Assembly (NCBI GenBank): GCA_030739735.1
Contig: JASLYQ010000011.1
Location: 381-64,380, forward strand
DNA: 64,000 nucleotides
Direction of reading: 5' to 3'
DNA from: Alphaproteobacteria bacterium
Lineage (GTDB): Bacteria > Pseudomonadota > Alphaproteobacteria > UBA7887
Notes under the pieces: model-generated
What the model was told of the DNA's origin: nothing
Seen by the model: only the letters and a program-made list of their open reading frames with translations
Databases searched by the model: none
Translations under genes and position numbers: made by a program
Shown: positions 8,986-18,376 of the stretch, in pieces
Layout: every line of letters starts with the position of its first letter
Numbering within the stretch: position 1 is the stretch's first letter

Positions 8986-11022
8986 TTAGGTGCCCGCTTG
9001 CGGCTCGGGTGCGGTGTCCGGAATTGCATCCGGCAACGGACCCAAATATTCGCTGACATCGACCTTGTCAATCTGTTCTGGAAGAAGGAACTGCTCAGCA
9101 TAACGTTCGTAAATCTTGTGCTCGACAAAGAGGTCGAACAGGTCTGGGTCGATATGATGCTCGTGCTTCATTTTGCCAAGAATCGTCATCGCCACGCTCA
9201 GCTTCATTGCCTTCTTGTAGGGGCGATCGCTTGCAGTTAAGGCTTCGAACACGTCCGCTATTATCATCATGCGGGCCGGCACTGACATTTCGTAGCGTAA
9301 CAACCCTCGTGGATAGCCTCTTCCGTCCACACGTTCGTGATGACCGCCAGCGAACTCAGGCACGTTGCGTAGGTTTTTTGGAAACGGTAGTTTCTCAAGC
9401 ATCTCGATCGTTATCACGATGTGATGATTGATGATCTCCCGCTCCTCGGCAGTCAGCGTGCCGCGCCTGATACTGAGGTTATAGACCTCATTCTTGGTAA
9501 GGAACGCCTGGTCATCGCCATTGGCATCACACCAAGTGCGCGCAGCGATCTGCTCCACTCTGTCGACCATCTCGGCGCTCATGAACTCGCCGCCTACATT
9601 GATGCGCTCGATAAAGGCGAGATCGTTATTGATCGCCGCAACAGAATTGGAAAAGGTTTTGCGCAGCGCGCCGGCATCGGGGCCAGAGCGTGCCATTAAA
9701 TAGGCAATCTCGGCGTCGCGTTTCAGGACCTCCGCGCGGGCACGCACGGTATGCAGACGATCGTAAATCGTCTCAAGCTTCGTCGCTTTGTCAACCACAT
9801 ATTCCGGTGTTGTCACCTTACCGCAGTCGTGCAACCAAGCCGCCGTCATGAGCTCGTATTTCTGTTCCTCATCCATAGTGAAGTCGGCGAAGGGAGAGGT
9901 GGCTGCATCACATGCAACATCCGCTATCATTCCGGTTAGAAATGGCACGCGTGCGCAATGATCACCTTGATAGGACGACTTGGTATCGATTGCCGCTGCA
10001 ATAAGTTTGATAAAGGCATCGAGTAGCCCTCTCTGCCCTTCCAGTAGCGTTTGGTTGTCGATGGCAACGGCAGCTTGGCTCGCCAGAGACTCAACAACTT
10101 CCTGCACCTCGGCTGTGAAGGGAACGACCTCACCCTTACGCCTATCCATAGCATTGATGAGTTGCAGAACACCAATTACCTCACCCGTATTATTCCTCAT
10201 CGGGATGGTCAGGAAAGATGTTGAACGATAGTTATGCTCAAAATCAAAGCATTGCATGCCAGTGAAATCAAAGCCATCGGCCTCATAGGCATCAGAAATA
10301 TTCACCGTCTCCGCCGTCAAGGCGACATGTGTGGCGATGTTGGCATGGTTGGGCTTACCGCTGCCAACTGCGTAGAGGGGTAGCGGCGCGAACGGTATGG
10401 GCTCGTCGGTAGCACCGCCCAGAGCAAGATTCAGCGAGTCGCTCCGCACGATGGCAAAACGCAGCTCTTTCTCGTCTTCACTCATGAGATAAATCGTGCC
10501 GCCATCCGCATCTGCGAGGCCCTTGGCATACAGCAGAATGTTCTCGGCCAGGCGATTCTTATTATGCTCCGCCGACAACGCCACGCCGATCTCGTTTAAG
10601 GCCCGAAAGTGCCCAAGTTGCTCCTTGACCTGATCACGGAGCTGTCGCTGATTCCTGGCTGCCTGCAACCGACCGCGGATTAGCTCAGGGATCAGGGGGC
10701 GCATCTCGAGGAAATCGGCTCCCGCCGCAAGGATTGCATCTGCCTGATCAAGATGGCTCTCATCGATGATCCCAATCACGGACAGTGTCACGCCATCAGG
10801 CTCGGCGCGCAGAGATTGGAGCAGACCCATACCACCCAGCGTCCTGTCGGTCATGTCCAACAACATGACCTCCGGATCGTACTCATCGAGGACAGCCCGC
10901 GCCGCTGCCACATTATCGATCATGGCAAAGGTTATTGCCTCTGCACTAAATTGCTCCGAAAATGTGCGCCGGTCTTTTTCGTCGCGATCGACAACCAAAG
11001 CCGTGACGGGACCGTCACTCAC
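8986..11022 (-). CDS. REC-GAF-HD-GYP phosphodiesterase
   Basis: A 678-residue response-regulator-like protein. Residues 1-125 resemble a receiver domain with a candidate phosphoacceptor aspartate in VMLLDMTDRTLGG. A GAF sensor follows (about 145-330; FLTIPMRNNTGEVIGVLQLI). The output is an HD-GYP domain from about 345, with the metal pair in WLHDCGKVTTPEY and the family signature GHHERVDGRGYPRGL. HD-GYP enzymes hydrolyse cyclic di-GMP. The region between the HD pair and the GYP motif is long and contains an inserted helical segment, as in other GAF-HD-GYP proteins. It is the first gene of the minus-strand operon that continues to the cyclase, arsC and the protease. Confidence 0.88.
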   Translation of the reverse strand: MSDGPVTALVVDRDEKDRRTFSEQFSAEAITFAMIDNVAAARAVLDEYDPEVMLLDMTDRTLGGMGLLQSLRAEPDGVTLSVIGIIDESHLDQADAILAAGADFLEMRPLIPELIRGRLQAARNQRQLRDQVKEQLGHFRALNEIGVALSAEHNKNRLAENILLYAKGLADADGGTIYLMSEDEKELRFAIVRSDSLNLALGGATDEPIPFAPLPLYAVGSGKPNHANIATHVALTAETVNISDAYEADGFDFTGMQCFDFEHNYRSTSFLTIPMRNNTGEVIGVLQLINAMDRRKGEVVPFTAEVQEVVESLASQAAVAIDNQTLLEGQRGLLDAFIKLIAAAIDTKSSYQGDHCARVPFLTGMIADVACDAATSPFADFTMDEEQKYELMTAAWLHDCGKVTTPEYVVDKATKLETIYDRLHTVRARAEVLKRDAEIAYLMARSGPDAGALRKTFSNSVAAINNDLAFIERINVGGEFMSAEMVDRVEQIAARTWCDANGDDQAFLTKNEVYNLSIRRGTLTAEEREIINHHIVITIEMLEKLPFPKNLRNVPEFAGGHHERVDGRGYPRGLLRYEMSVPARMMIIADVFEALTASDRPYKKAMKLSVAMTILGKMKHEHHIDPDLFDLFVEHKIYERYAEQFLLPEQIDKVDVSEYLGPLPDAIPDTAPEPQAGT

Positions 11023-11211
11023 TTGGCGCCTCCTTGCTACGCCCGCCCCTGATGGGACGCCAACGACAAAATCTCCTTGTGGGAATTAGAGTCAATTGCG
11101 ATCCGAGTTGGCTAGGCAGTATCCCACGGCAGGCAGAAATTTTAACTATATTGCAGAAACTCAATGCTGCAAAGTACGGTGCAAAACCTTGCCAACAGCG
11201 AAAGCCTCCCT

Positions 11212-12054
11212 ATGACCAGTGACAATATGACTAGTGAACAAAATGTCGACGATATACACGCTCATTCCTTTGGCGCCCGGCGCGTCGGAGCCGTAAATTG
11301 GCTTGGGCTCTGGACGCTCTATGCGAAGGAAGTCAGGAGATTTATGAAAATTCCAGCGCAAACGGTGCTGGCGCCGACCGTTACTACGTTGGTCTTCTTG
11401 GCGGTATTTGCCCTCGCGCTAGGCGGCGCCATGCGTGAGATCAAAGGGATTCCATTTTTGATTTTTTTGGCACCTGGCTTGATCATGATGGCGATAGTAC
11501 AGAACTCCTTCGCCAACACTTCGTCTTCCGTCATGGGCTCTAAGGTACAGGGCAATTTCGTTGACGTGCTGATTCCTCCATTCAGCCCAAGCGAGCTAAC
11601 ACTGGCGTTGGCAGGTGGCGGTGTGACCCGTGGTCTCATGGTCGGAATTGCCGTCGCCGTGGTGATGACCGGATTTGTCGACTTAAAAATACATAACGCG
11701 CTGGCAATGGCATTCTACGCTGTTTCAGCGTCCTTGATGTTATCTTTGATCGGTTTAGCCACCGCAATTTGGGCCGAAAAATTCGATCAGATGGCCGCCA
11801 TTACCAACTTCTTTGTGACGCCTTTGGCGTTTCTGTCTGGAACATTTTACTCGATCGATAGGTTGCCTGAGTCGTGGCACATGGTTAGCTTGTGCAATCC
11901 ATTTTTCTATATGATCGACGGCATGCGCTATGCCTTCATAGGCATGGCTGAGGGGTCACTAGTGCTAGGTACCGTTATCCTTCTTCTTACCAATGTGGCG
12001 CTATGGACCCTGTGCTGGTGGATGTTATCGAGCGGATACAAGATCAAGGAATAG
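11212..12054 (+). CDS. ABC-2 type permease, no adjacent ATPase
   Basis: About 280 residues with six hydrophobic segments and the ABC-2 signature region (GTFYSIDRLPESWHMVSLCNPFFY). It resembles NodJ/YadH-type exporter permeases, which pair with a separate ATPase to export polysaccharide, lipid or drug. Here the upstream gene is divergent and the downstream one is a dioxygenase, so the ATPase must be encoded elsewhere or is lost. The frame opens at 11164; ATG 11212 and ATG 11227 are alternatives, and none has a strong ribosome-binding site. The local DNA is slightly richer in A and T than its neighbours. Confidence 0.82.
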   Translation: MTSDNMTSEQNVDDIHAHSFGARRVGAVNWLGLWTLYAKEVRRFMKIPAQTVLAPTVTTLVFLAVFALALGGAMREIKGIPFLIFLAPGLIMMAIVQNSFANTSSSVMGSKVQGNFVDVLIPPFSPSELTLALAGGGVTRGLMVGIAVAVVMTGFVDLKIHNALAMAFYAVSASLMLSLIGLATAIWAEKFDQMAAITNFFVTPLAFLSGTFYSIDRLPESWHMVSLCNPFFYMIDGMRYAFIGMAEGSLVLGTVILLLTNVALWTLCWWMLSSGYKIKE

Positions 12055-12129
12055 AGTTACGTGGGGCTTGTCTGGGTCGAATTGGCCCGGCATCATCAGG
12101 CGGTTAAAAAGCAAGTGAAAGGCACCTCT

Positions 12130-12993
12130 ATGGACGCCAATGTGATGCACACGTTGACCGAGCTACAGCGAGAGCAATGGGCGGTCGATGGATATCTGCA
12201 GATCGAGGGTGCGCTAAGTTCGGAAGAGGTCGAGCTTTTCAGTAACGAACTTGACAGGATACGCCTGTTGCCCGGTTACGAGCCGGCGTGCGGGAACTTG
12301 CCACTTGGCCATTACGCATGGGTTGATCATGCCGATCCAGACCCCTCCGCGTTCATGGATCGGCGCAACCTGCTCCCCTATCACCAGGCGTTCATAGACC
12401 TCATCGATAAGCTGGAAACCTTCGACCTGATTGTCGATATCATGGGACCCTGTATCCAGTTCTCTATGTCGCAGGCAATCGTGCGTCCCTCCCATGATAA
12501 CTTTGACGGCTACACCCATACCGATGGCGGCGAAGGGCAGCGGCGTATTCGTGTCACCGAGACCAGTTTCCCACTTGCCGTAAAGGTGCTGTATTTGCTC
12601 AGCGACGTGTCCGGCACGGACTGTGGCAACTTCACTTTGTTTCCGGGGAGCCATATGCGCCCCTTCCCTGAAGGCGCTGAACGTGCGCCACACCCCCATG
12701 CGCCCGGTGCGGTGCAAACCACGGGAAAGGCCGGTGACGCCTTTATCTTTCCGCACTCGATCTGGCACGGCCCCGCGCCTAACAATTCCGGCAGAGCCAG
12801 AAAAACATTGCTCTACAATTATTGTCAGATGTTCATCCGTTGGTACGATTTTGGTGAACCGCCGAGAGACGTGCTGGATAGCTGCACGCCACGCCAGCAA
12901 CGTTTGTTGGGCAATCTAGGCTACGATTTTCGCCCGGGATCCTACTTCTACGTGCCCGAGGATCAGGAGGCTGTAATAACCGGCCAAACATAG
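12130..12993 (+). CDS. Phytanoyl-CoA dioxygenase family protein
   Basis: A 287-residue Fe(II)/2-oxoglutarate oxygenase of the PhyH family. The iron ligands appear as His130 and Asp132 in YTHTDGG and His213 in HSIWHGPAPNN, with the 2-oxoglutarate-binding arginine just after (residue 222 or 224). Bacterial PhyH proteins hydroxylate varied small molecules, so the substrate cannot be named. An upstream GTG at 12061 keeps the frame open, but ATG 12130 gives the usual family start (LTELQREQWAVDGYLQIEGAL). It stands alone between the permease and the arginine genes. Confidence 0.83.
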   Translation: MDANVMHTLTELQREQWAVDGYLQIEGALSSEEVELFSNELDRIRLLPGYEPACGNLPLGHYAWVDHADPDPSAFMDRRNLLPYHQAFIDLIDKLETFDLIVDIMGPCIQFSMSQAIVRPSHDNFDGYTHTDGGEGQRRIRVTETSFPLAVKVLYLLSDVSGTDCGNFTLFPGSHMRPFPEGAERAPHPHAPGAVQTTGKAGDAFIFPHSIWHGPAPNNSGRARKTLLYNYCQMFIRWYDFGEPPRDVLDSCTPRQQRLLGNLGYDFRPGSYFYVPEDQEAVITGQT

Positions 12994-13098
12994 AGCACGA
13001 TCTGCGTTGACAAGCGCCTATCGTGTCACGATACTCCCCGCCTTTTTTTCCGGCGCGCCAACAATGCGGGTCGAGCCATCTGGAATCAGGAGAGTCCA

Positions 13099-14268
13099 AT
13101 GTCTGCGGTGATGCCGACCTACGGCCGGATAGAAATCGCTTTCGAGTGTGGCAATGGTGCTTATCTCGTCGCGACGGATGGCCGGCGATACCTGGACTTC
13201 GCCACTGGTATCGCCGTCAACACGCTCGGCCATGCCCATCCGCGCCTAATCTCGGCGCTGGAAGAACAGTCTAAGAAGCTTTGGCATTGCTCCAATTTGT
13301 ATCGGATTCCGGAACAAGAGCGTCTTGCCGAACGGCTCTGCGAGCATAGCTTTGGTGAGAGTGTTTTCTTTTGTAATTCCGGCGCTGAAGCAATGGAAGG
13401 CGTTATAAAAGTTGCACGGAAATATCACAGCGCCAGTGGCAACCCGCAACGGTATAGGATTATCGCCTTCGATGGCGCCTTCCACGGCCGCACTTTGGCA
13501 ACACTCGCTGCCGGCGGTAACGAGAAGGCTCTAGATGGGTTTGGTCCAGTGATGGATGGCTTCGACCATGTGCCGTTCGGTGATGCCAACGCAGTGCGCG
13601 CGGCCATAACGGGTGAGACAGGGGCTATTCTTGTCGAACCGATTCAAGGCGAAAGTGGTGTCAACCCTGCCGCGAACGACTTTCTGGCGGAGTTACGGAC
13701 GATCGCCAATGAGTTTGCTATCTTGCTGCTGTTCGACGAGGTACAGACGGGTATCGGGCATACCGGTAAGCTGTTCGCATACGAGTGGTGTAGCGTAACG
13801 CCCGACGTCATGGGTCTTGCCAAAGGACTCGGTGGCGGCTTCCCTATCGGCGCCGTCGTTGCGACGGAGGCGGCTGCTATAGGCATGGTTTCCGGCACAC
13901 ATGGCTCAACCTTCGGCGGTAACCCACTCGCCGTGGCCGCTGGTAATGCTGTGCTGGACGAGATTTTGGCGGACGGTTTCCTAGAAAACGTGAAGGCTAC
14001 AGGCAAGTATCTACACTCGCGTGTCGGCGATGTGGCGGCTCACTACCCCAATATCATCGAATCAGTACGTGGCCAGGGTCTTTTGCTCGGTATGAAATGC
14101 GCCATCACCAACATGGACTTGGTCGCCGATATGCGCGAGCGTGGCGTCCTCTTGGTCCCCGCCGGCGACAATGTTGCGCGCATGCTACCGCCTTTGATCA
14201 TTAGTGAGACCGAGGTCGATGAGGCGGTCAGCGCGCTGGAGACGTCCTGCCAAGAGCTGGAAAGATGA
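13099..14268 (+). CDS. argD: Acetylornithine aminotransferase
   Basis: A 389-residue class III, PLP-dependent aminotransferase that makes N-acetylornithine in arginine biosynthesis. The N terminus (GNGAYLVATDGRRYLDFATG) and the PLP-lysine region GLAKGLGGGFPIGA (Lys near residue 242) are typical, as is LLFDEVQTGIGHTGKLFA with the cofactor-binding aspartate. An AGGAG sits seven bases before ATG 13099. Its stop overlaps the argF start by four bases (ATGA), giving the common argD-argF operon of alphaproteobacteria. It could also act on succinyldiaminopimelate. Confidence 0.93.
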   Translation: MSAVMPTYGRIEIAFECGNGAYLVATDGRRYLDFATGIAVNTLGHAHPRLISALEEQSKKLWHCSNLYRIPEQERLAERLCEHSFGESVFFCNSGAEAMEGVIKVARKYHSASGNPQRYRIIAFDGAFHGRTLATLAAGGNEKALDGFGPVMDGFDHVPFGDANAVRAAITGETGAILVEPIQGESGVNPAANDFLAELRTIANEFAILLLFDEVQTGIGHTGKLFAYEWCSVTPDVMGLAKGLGGGFPIGAVVATEAAAIGMVSGTHGSTFGGNPLAVAAGNAVLDEILADGFLENVKATGKYLHSRVGDVAAHYPNIIESVRGQGLLLGMKCAITNMDLVADMRERGVLLVPAGDNVARMLPPLIISETEVDEAVSALETSCQELER

Positions 14269-15173
14269 CCGCACTGCGTCACTTCCTGGATCTCGACCAG
14301 ATCGATGCGTCCAGCTTGCGTGAGCTGGTCGATCAGGCGGCAATGCTGAAGGCGGGGCGCGGCGGCAACGCCGGTACTCCGCTCGCTGGGCACACATTGG
14401 CGATGCTCTTTGAAAAACCCTCGACCCGCACACGCATCTCGTTCGAGGTTGGCATGGCCGAACTCGGCGGTCGCACGGTTATACTAAACCCTGGGGAAAG
14501 CCAGATGGGCCGGGGTGAGACGGCCACCGATACCGCCCGCGTCTTGTCGCGCTATGTCGACGCGGCGATGCTGCGCGTAAAACGGCACGATACACTAATC
14601 GAGTTCGCCGATGCCGCCGCCGTACCAGTGATTAACGGTCTTTCGGACCGCAGCCACCCCTGTCAGATTCTGGCCGATATCCTGACCTTCGAGGAACACA
14701 AGGGACCGGTCGCCGGCAGAACCATCGCCTGGACAGGCGATGGCAATAATGTCGCCACGTCTTGGATACATGCGGCCGTGCGCTTTGGCTTTACGCTACG
14801 GCTTGCATGCCCCACCCTTCTTGCGCCGAATCCTAAAATTATGGATTGGGCTGCCGAGAACGCCGGCGCGGTTAGCCTGGGTGTGGACGCAGCCGAGGCA
14901 GTCACAGGTGCGGATTGTGTGGTCGCCGATACATGGGTTTCGATGGGCGACGATCCGGGAAGCCGGCATCGCCTGCTCGAGCCCTACCGGGTTGACGCCG
15001 ATTTGATGTCGAAGGCGGCAGCGGATGCTATCTTCCTGCATTGTCTGCCAGCGCACCGCGGTAACGAAGTGAGCGCCGATGTTATCGACGGCTCGAGTTC
15101 GAAAGTGTGGGATGAAGCTGAGAACAGATTGCATGCCCAGAAGGCTGTTCTTCTTTGGTGTCTGAACGCGTGA
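14265..15173 (+). CDS. argF: Ornithine carbamoyltransferase
   Basis: A 302-residue transcarbamylase that joins ornithine and carbamoyl phosphate to citrulline. The carbamoyl phosphate motif STRTR is at residues 53-57, HPCQ near 130, the ornithine loop contains SMGDD, and the catalytic HCLPAHRG is near 262. It is translationally coupled to argD. In many alphaproteobacteria hslO follows; here only a broken hslO relic does. Confidence 0.95.
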   Translation: MTALRHFLDLDQIDASSLRELVDQAAMLKAGRGGNAGTPLAGHTLAMLFEKPSTRTRISFEVGMAELGGRTVILNPGESQMGRGETATDTARVLSRYVDAAMLRVKRHDTLIEFADAAAVPVINGLSDRSHPCQILADILTFEEHKGPVAGRTIAWTGDGNNVATSWIHAAVRFGFTLRLACPTLLAPNPKIMDWAAENAGAVSLGVDAAEAVTGADCVVADTWVSMGDDPGSRHRLLEPYRVDADLMSKAAADAIFLHCLPAHRGNEVSADVIDGSSSKVWDEAENRLHAQKAVLLWCLNA

Positions 15174-15179
15174 CGCGCC

Positions 15180-15521
15180 GTGACTGAAGCTGCCCTTTCT
15201 GACGATCTGATCCAACCATTTCATATCTAGGCGCTTGGCGTGTATGGGCGGCTGGTCAGGCTCGGATCCACCATCAACCAGATCTTGGGTCGTCGCGCCT
15301 ACCCGTCCGCTGTTTCACCTTATGGCGTGGGTTTGTATGAGACGGAGCCGGTGCGTTCTTTCTGCCTCCGTTCGGTCAAGTGGGCTGGTACGCTAGTGCG
15401 CTCATCCCCCAGCGGCGACCACGCTGAGTTAGCCGACGACGGCATCATCTAGATCACTTGCGACTATTGCGGGGCACGCTATCTCTTCGGTCTGGACGGT
15501 GATTTCATCGATTCCGCATAA
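15180..15521 (+). pseudogene. hslO: hslO (Hsp33) relic, middle deleted
   Basis: Starting at GTG 15180, seven bases after argF, a single frame runs 113 codons with two in-frame stops (TAG 15228 and TAG 15450). The first part (VYGRLVRLGSTINQILGRR) matches the Hsp33 N terminus. The second (LYETEPVRSFC, then HAELADDGII, stop, ITCDYCGARYLFGLDG) matches the Hsp33 C-terminal zinc-binding region. About 190 residues of the core are missing at roughly 15310-15330. Only the second CxxC pair of the redox switch survives; the first CxC is changed to CLRS. Position right after argF agrees with the usual argD-argF-hslO order. It cannot make a working redox chaperone. Confidence 0.85.
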
Positions 15522-15579
15522 GGCTTTGTCCTGATGGTGAGCGGTCTATACTTTTCTGACATTGTATGGAGTTTTCCCA

Positions 15580-16152
15580 ATGCGCTTTGCTATCGCCGCC
15601 ACCGCCGCACTGCTGCTGGCTTGTGCACCATCGCCGCCCGAGGCGAACTTCCCAGAGATCGCCTTCCGTGATTCGCCTGCCTTCCGCATCGACGTGGCAG
15701 TGATCGAACTGGTCGAGAGCTACCAGCCTCCACTACGCACACCACACGTGGATCACGAGTCGCCCGTGCCGCCCCTGGTCCTTTTACGCAACTGGGTGCG
15801 GGACCGGCTTGTCGCGGACGGCGCAACCGGTAGCCTCAAGGCGACTGTGGTTGATGCGCGCATCACTGAGACACTGTTATCTGTCAACGAGGATTTGGCT
15901 GCTAGCTTCACAACAGAGCAGGCCGTGCGCTTTGATGGTCGCGTCGAGATGCGCCTGGAGATCATGGATAGCGCGGCCAGCGGGCATGCGAACGTATACG
16001 GGGAAGCCACGCGCTCGCGCACAATGCCGGAAGACGCAACCCTGCGTGAACGCCAGGAAGTTCTGTTTCAGATCGCAGAGGATCTGGCCAACGACCTAAA
16101 CACTGTGCTCGATGGCAACATTCGTCAGCACTTCGCCCGTTATCTGCGCTAG
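15580..16152 (+). CDS. Predicted lipoprotein of unknown function
   Basis: A 190-residue protein whose first 16 residues form a lipoprotein signal ending in a lipobox (LLLACAPS), so the mature protein should begin at that cysteine. The rest is soluble with alternating beta-like stretches (FRIDVAVIELVESY, LKATVVDARITETLL, VRFDGRVEMRLEIMD). It ends with a helical tail that speaks of ADGs and aspartates but has no motif I recognise. ATG 15580 is preferred over 15562 because GGAG lies eight bases before it. It stands alone between the hslO relic and the convergent lysS. I recognise no family. Confidence 0.72.
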   Translation: MRFAIAATAALLLACAPSPPEANFPEIAFRDSPAFRIDVAVIELVESYQPPLRTPHVDHESPVPPLVLLRNWVRDRLVADGATGSLKATVVDARITETLLSVNEDLAASFTTEQAVRFDGRVEMRLEIMDSAASGHANVYGEATRSRTMPEDATLRERQEVLFQIAEDLANDLNTVLDGNIRQHFARYLR

Positions 16153-16156
16153 GACA

Positions 16157-16414
16157 CTATTGGCCGGCGGCTTGGCGGTACATCTGCAGCATCTGAGCGC
16201 GCCCTTTAGGTGACAGATCTTGGGGTGACTGCCGAATTCCAACGCGCGCCTCCGGCCGAAGATAGTCGCCGTCGTCGAAGGTCGTACCGGTGCCGCGCAG
16301 CGCGCGCCAAGTGTTGGCGGCATTAAGGGCGCGCCTGCTAGCCTTCTGAAAGCCTACTGTGTCGGCGCGAGATCGTTCCTGAATGAACGTTCTATTAAGT
16401 TCCGATAGTGTCAC
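16157..16414 (-). CDS. Small hypothetical protein after lysS
   Basis: An open frame of 85 codons whose ATG (16414) lies 20 bases inside the 3' end of lysS and ends just before the convergent lipoprotein gene. It is basic and hydrophilic (ten or more Arg/Lys), with no membrane segment. The arrangement fits translational coupling to lysS, and the frame is preferred over the other minus-strand frame here because of that position. I recognise no family. It may not be a real gene. Confidence 0.35.
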   Translation of the reverse strand: MTLSELNRTFIQERSRADTVGFQKASRRALNAANTWRALRGTGTTFDDGDYLRPEARVGIRQSPQDLSPKGRAQMLQMYRQAAGQ

Positions 16415-17978
16415 CGACTACAACCTTATCGATCAAGGCAACCGTCTCGTCACGCCCGTAAAGGGCAATAAACGAGCCCATGCGCGGCCCCTGACTTTGC
16501 CCCAGCAGAATTTCGTACAGCGCCTTAAACCAATCGCGCAAATTAGCAAAATCGTGCTGGTTGCCGACCTCGTAGACCGTGTTCTGAATGTCTTCCGCAG
16601 AGGCGATGCTCGGTAAGCTCATGAGCGCAGTTGATAGATCCTTCAGCGCCTCGGTTTCGCCCTCCACCGGTGCACGATAGTGCTTTGTGGGTCTGACAAA
16701 ATCCCGGTAATAGGCGATGGCGTAGCCGACCAGCTCGTCGAGCATGGGATTGGCTTCAGGCCTTGCATCCGGCGCGTAGCGGCTGATGAAGCCCCATAAC
16801 ACCGCCTTGTCCTCTGTGTTGCAAACGCTCGCGAGGTTCATCAGGATATTGAAGGAGAGTGGTACCTCCTGCTCCGGCGGCGCGCCATCGTGGATGTGCC
16901 AGACCGGGTTGCTCAGGCGGTCATTTTCGTCCTGGTTGGCGAACTTGGCACGATGGGTCAGGTAGTCATCGACGTGACGCGGAATGACGTCGAAATAGAG
17001 CCGCTTCGCCTTCCGTGGGCTCTGATACATGTAGAGTGACAGGCTCTCCTGCGAGCCGTAGGTCAGCCATTCCTCGATGGTCAGACCGTTGCCCTTGGAT
17101 TTGGAAATCTTCTGACCAGATTCGTCGAGAAACAGTTCATAGGTAAGGTTCTCTGGCGGCGTGCCGCCGAGAATGCGGCAAATCCGGCTGGAAAGCTGCA
17201 ACGATGGACTGAGATCCTTGCCCGACATCTCATAATCGACGTCCAGTGCCACCCAGCGCATAGCCCAATCCGCTTTCCATTGCAGCTTGCAGGCGCCGCC
17301 GGTGACCGTCACCTCGACGTGGCGCCCATCCTCGTCCTCGTAAACGATGGTTCCGGCGTCCACATCACGTGCTACGACGGGAACTTGCAGAACGCGGCCC
17401 GTGCGCGGGCAAAGCGGCAGGAACGGGCTGTAGGTAGCGCGGCGTTCTGGCCCGAGCGTCGGCAGTATGACCTCGGTGACCTTGTCGTAGTGGGCCAGCA
17501 CAGCAAGCAGTGTGGCATCGAACTCACCGCTCCGGTAGGTCTCGGTGGCGCTCTTGAACTCGTAGTCGAAGCCAAATGTGTCGAGAAAGGCGCGCAGGCG
17601 CGCATTATTGTGTGCGCCAAAGCTCTCGTGTGTATCGAATGGATCGGGAATCGCCGTCAGCGGCTTGCTGAGATGCGCCGCAAGCATCCCCTGCTGTGGG
17701 ATGTTCTCGGGAACCTTGCGGAGCCCATCCATGTCGTCGGAGAAAGCGACAAGGCGTGTCGGGATGTCGCTGAAGCACGCAAAAGCCCGACGCACCATGG
17801 TTGTGCGCGCCACCTCGCCGAAGGTGCCGATATGCGGCAGCCCAGATGGCCCGTAACCTGTCTCGAGCAATACATGCCCTTTAACTGGCGTCTTACCGTC
17901 CACTCGGTCGAGCAGCTGGCGCGCCTCCACAAAGGGCCACGCTTTGCTGTGGCGGGCAATCTCATTGATGTCGGACAT
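16395..17978 (-). CDS. lysS: Lysyl-tRNA synthetase, class I
   Basis: A 527-residue class I lysyl-tRNA synthetase (LysK type), unrelated in fold to the class II enzyme of most bacteria. The HIGH-like motif HIGT is at residues 49-52 and the KMSKS-like KISKSKGNG near 292; between them lies the Rossmann core with a zinc-like cysteine region ([15 protein letters not shown]). Class I LysRS is mainly archaeal but typical of alphaproteobacteria, so this supports the lineage. The gene is monocistronic or followed by the 85-codon frame. Confidence 0.93.
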   Translation of the reverse strand: MSDINEIARHSKAWPFVEARQLLDRVDGKTPVKGHVLLETGYGPSGLPHIGTFGEVARTTMVRRAFACFSDIPTRLVAFSDDMDGLRKVPENIPQQGMLAAHLSKPLTAIPDPFDTHESFGAHNNARLRAFLDTFGFDYEFKSATETYRSGEFDATLLAVLAHYDKVTEVILPTLGPERRATYSPFLPLCPRTGRVLQVPVVARDVDAGTIVYEDEDGRHVEVTVTGGACKLQWKADWAMRWVALDVDYEMSGKDLSPSLQLSSRICRILGGTPPENLTYELFLDESGQKISKSKGNGLTIEEWLTYGSQESLSLYMYQSPRKAKRLYFDVIPRHVDDYLTHRAKFANQDENDRLSNPVWHIHDGAPPEQEVPLSFNILMNLASVCNTEDKAVLWGFISRYAPDARPEANPMLDELVGYAIAYYRDFVRPTKHYRAPVEGETEALKDLSTALMSLPSIASAEDIQNTVYEVGNQHDFANLRDWFKALYEILLGQSQGPRMGSFIALYGRDETVALIDKVVVGDTIGT

Positions 17979-17985
17979 AATGGTG

Positions 17986-18015
17986 TGTGTAGGCCGGCAC
18001 TTCCGGGAACGTCAA
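17986..18015 (-). promoter_or_regulatory. Possible sigma70 promoter of lysS
   Basis: Reading the minus strand, TTGACG (18010-18015) is followed after 18 bases by TACACA (17986-17991), with lysS starting at 17978. The boxes match four or more of six consensus bases each. The resulting 5' leader would be very short (a few bases), so either translation starts on a near-leaderless message or this is a chance match. Confidence 0.3.
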
Positions 18016-18147
18016 TGCAGGAAATAACTATCTGCGATGGCCTAGACCATAGCGCCGAGACACGTCTCCAGCTTGAAAATTCCTTAATATTGCCGCTGAC
18101 TTAAAATTCTCAGCCACATGCGTCAGGCTAACGCAAACGCATAAACT

Positions 18148-18193
18148 AAAAAATCGGGCCGCGGCAGTTCGAGTGGATGAGCGCCGCGACCCG
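18148..18193 (-). terminator. Rho-independent terminator, minus strand
   Basis: On the minus strand an 11-bp stem (arms 18183-18193 and 18155-18165, one G-U pair, otherwise perfect and GC-rich) closes a 17-base loop. It is followed by A and then six T (18148-18153). This is the classical intrinsic terminator form. It would end transcripts coming from tlyA-ispA-xseB or from a separate RNA gene starting after tlyA; the tlyA stop is about 180 bases upstream of the stem. Confidence 0.8.
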
Positions 18194-18376
18194 TGTATGT
18201 TGGTGTGGAAGGTCGTTGGAAAGGAACATGGGAACTATAGAAGAACTCGATAACACATCAGTAACAGCAAGCTGATGTGCTGCCCGAAGCAGTGCCCGCC
18301 AATAGCTGAAAACGACTGTAGCCCAGAATACTGTAAAAGAAATAAGGCGAGCAACTAGGGTAAAAAGTGATGACTA
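18194..18376 (-). ncRNA. Candidate structured RNA or 3' UTR
   Basis: This 180-base stretch between the tlyA stop and the minus-strand terminator has no open frame of note. It holds two neighbouring hairpins: CACATCAG/CTGATGTG (18254-18261 with 18072-style partner at 18272-18279, loop of ten) and CTGC-CCGAA-GCAG (18280-18292, plus strand reading). Together with the terminator they could form a small RNA or a long structured 3' untranslated region. I do not recognise 6S, SRP or RNase P signatures. This is only a candidate. Confidence 0.3.

Noticed and set aside
17280-18104. 274-codon plus-strand frame opposite lysS
   Set aside because: Antisense to a conserved synthetase and without recognisable motif; it is a codon-bias shadow.
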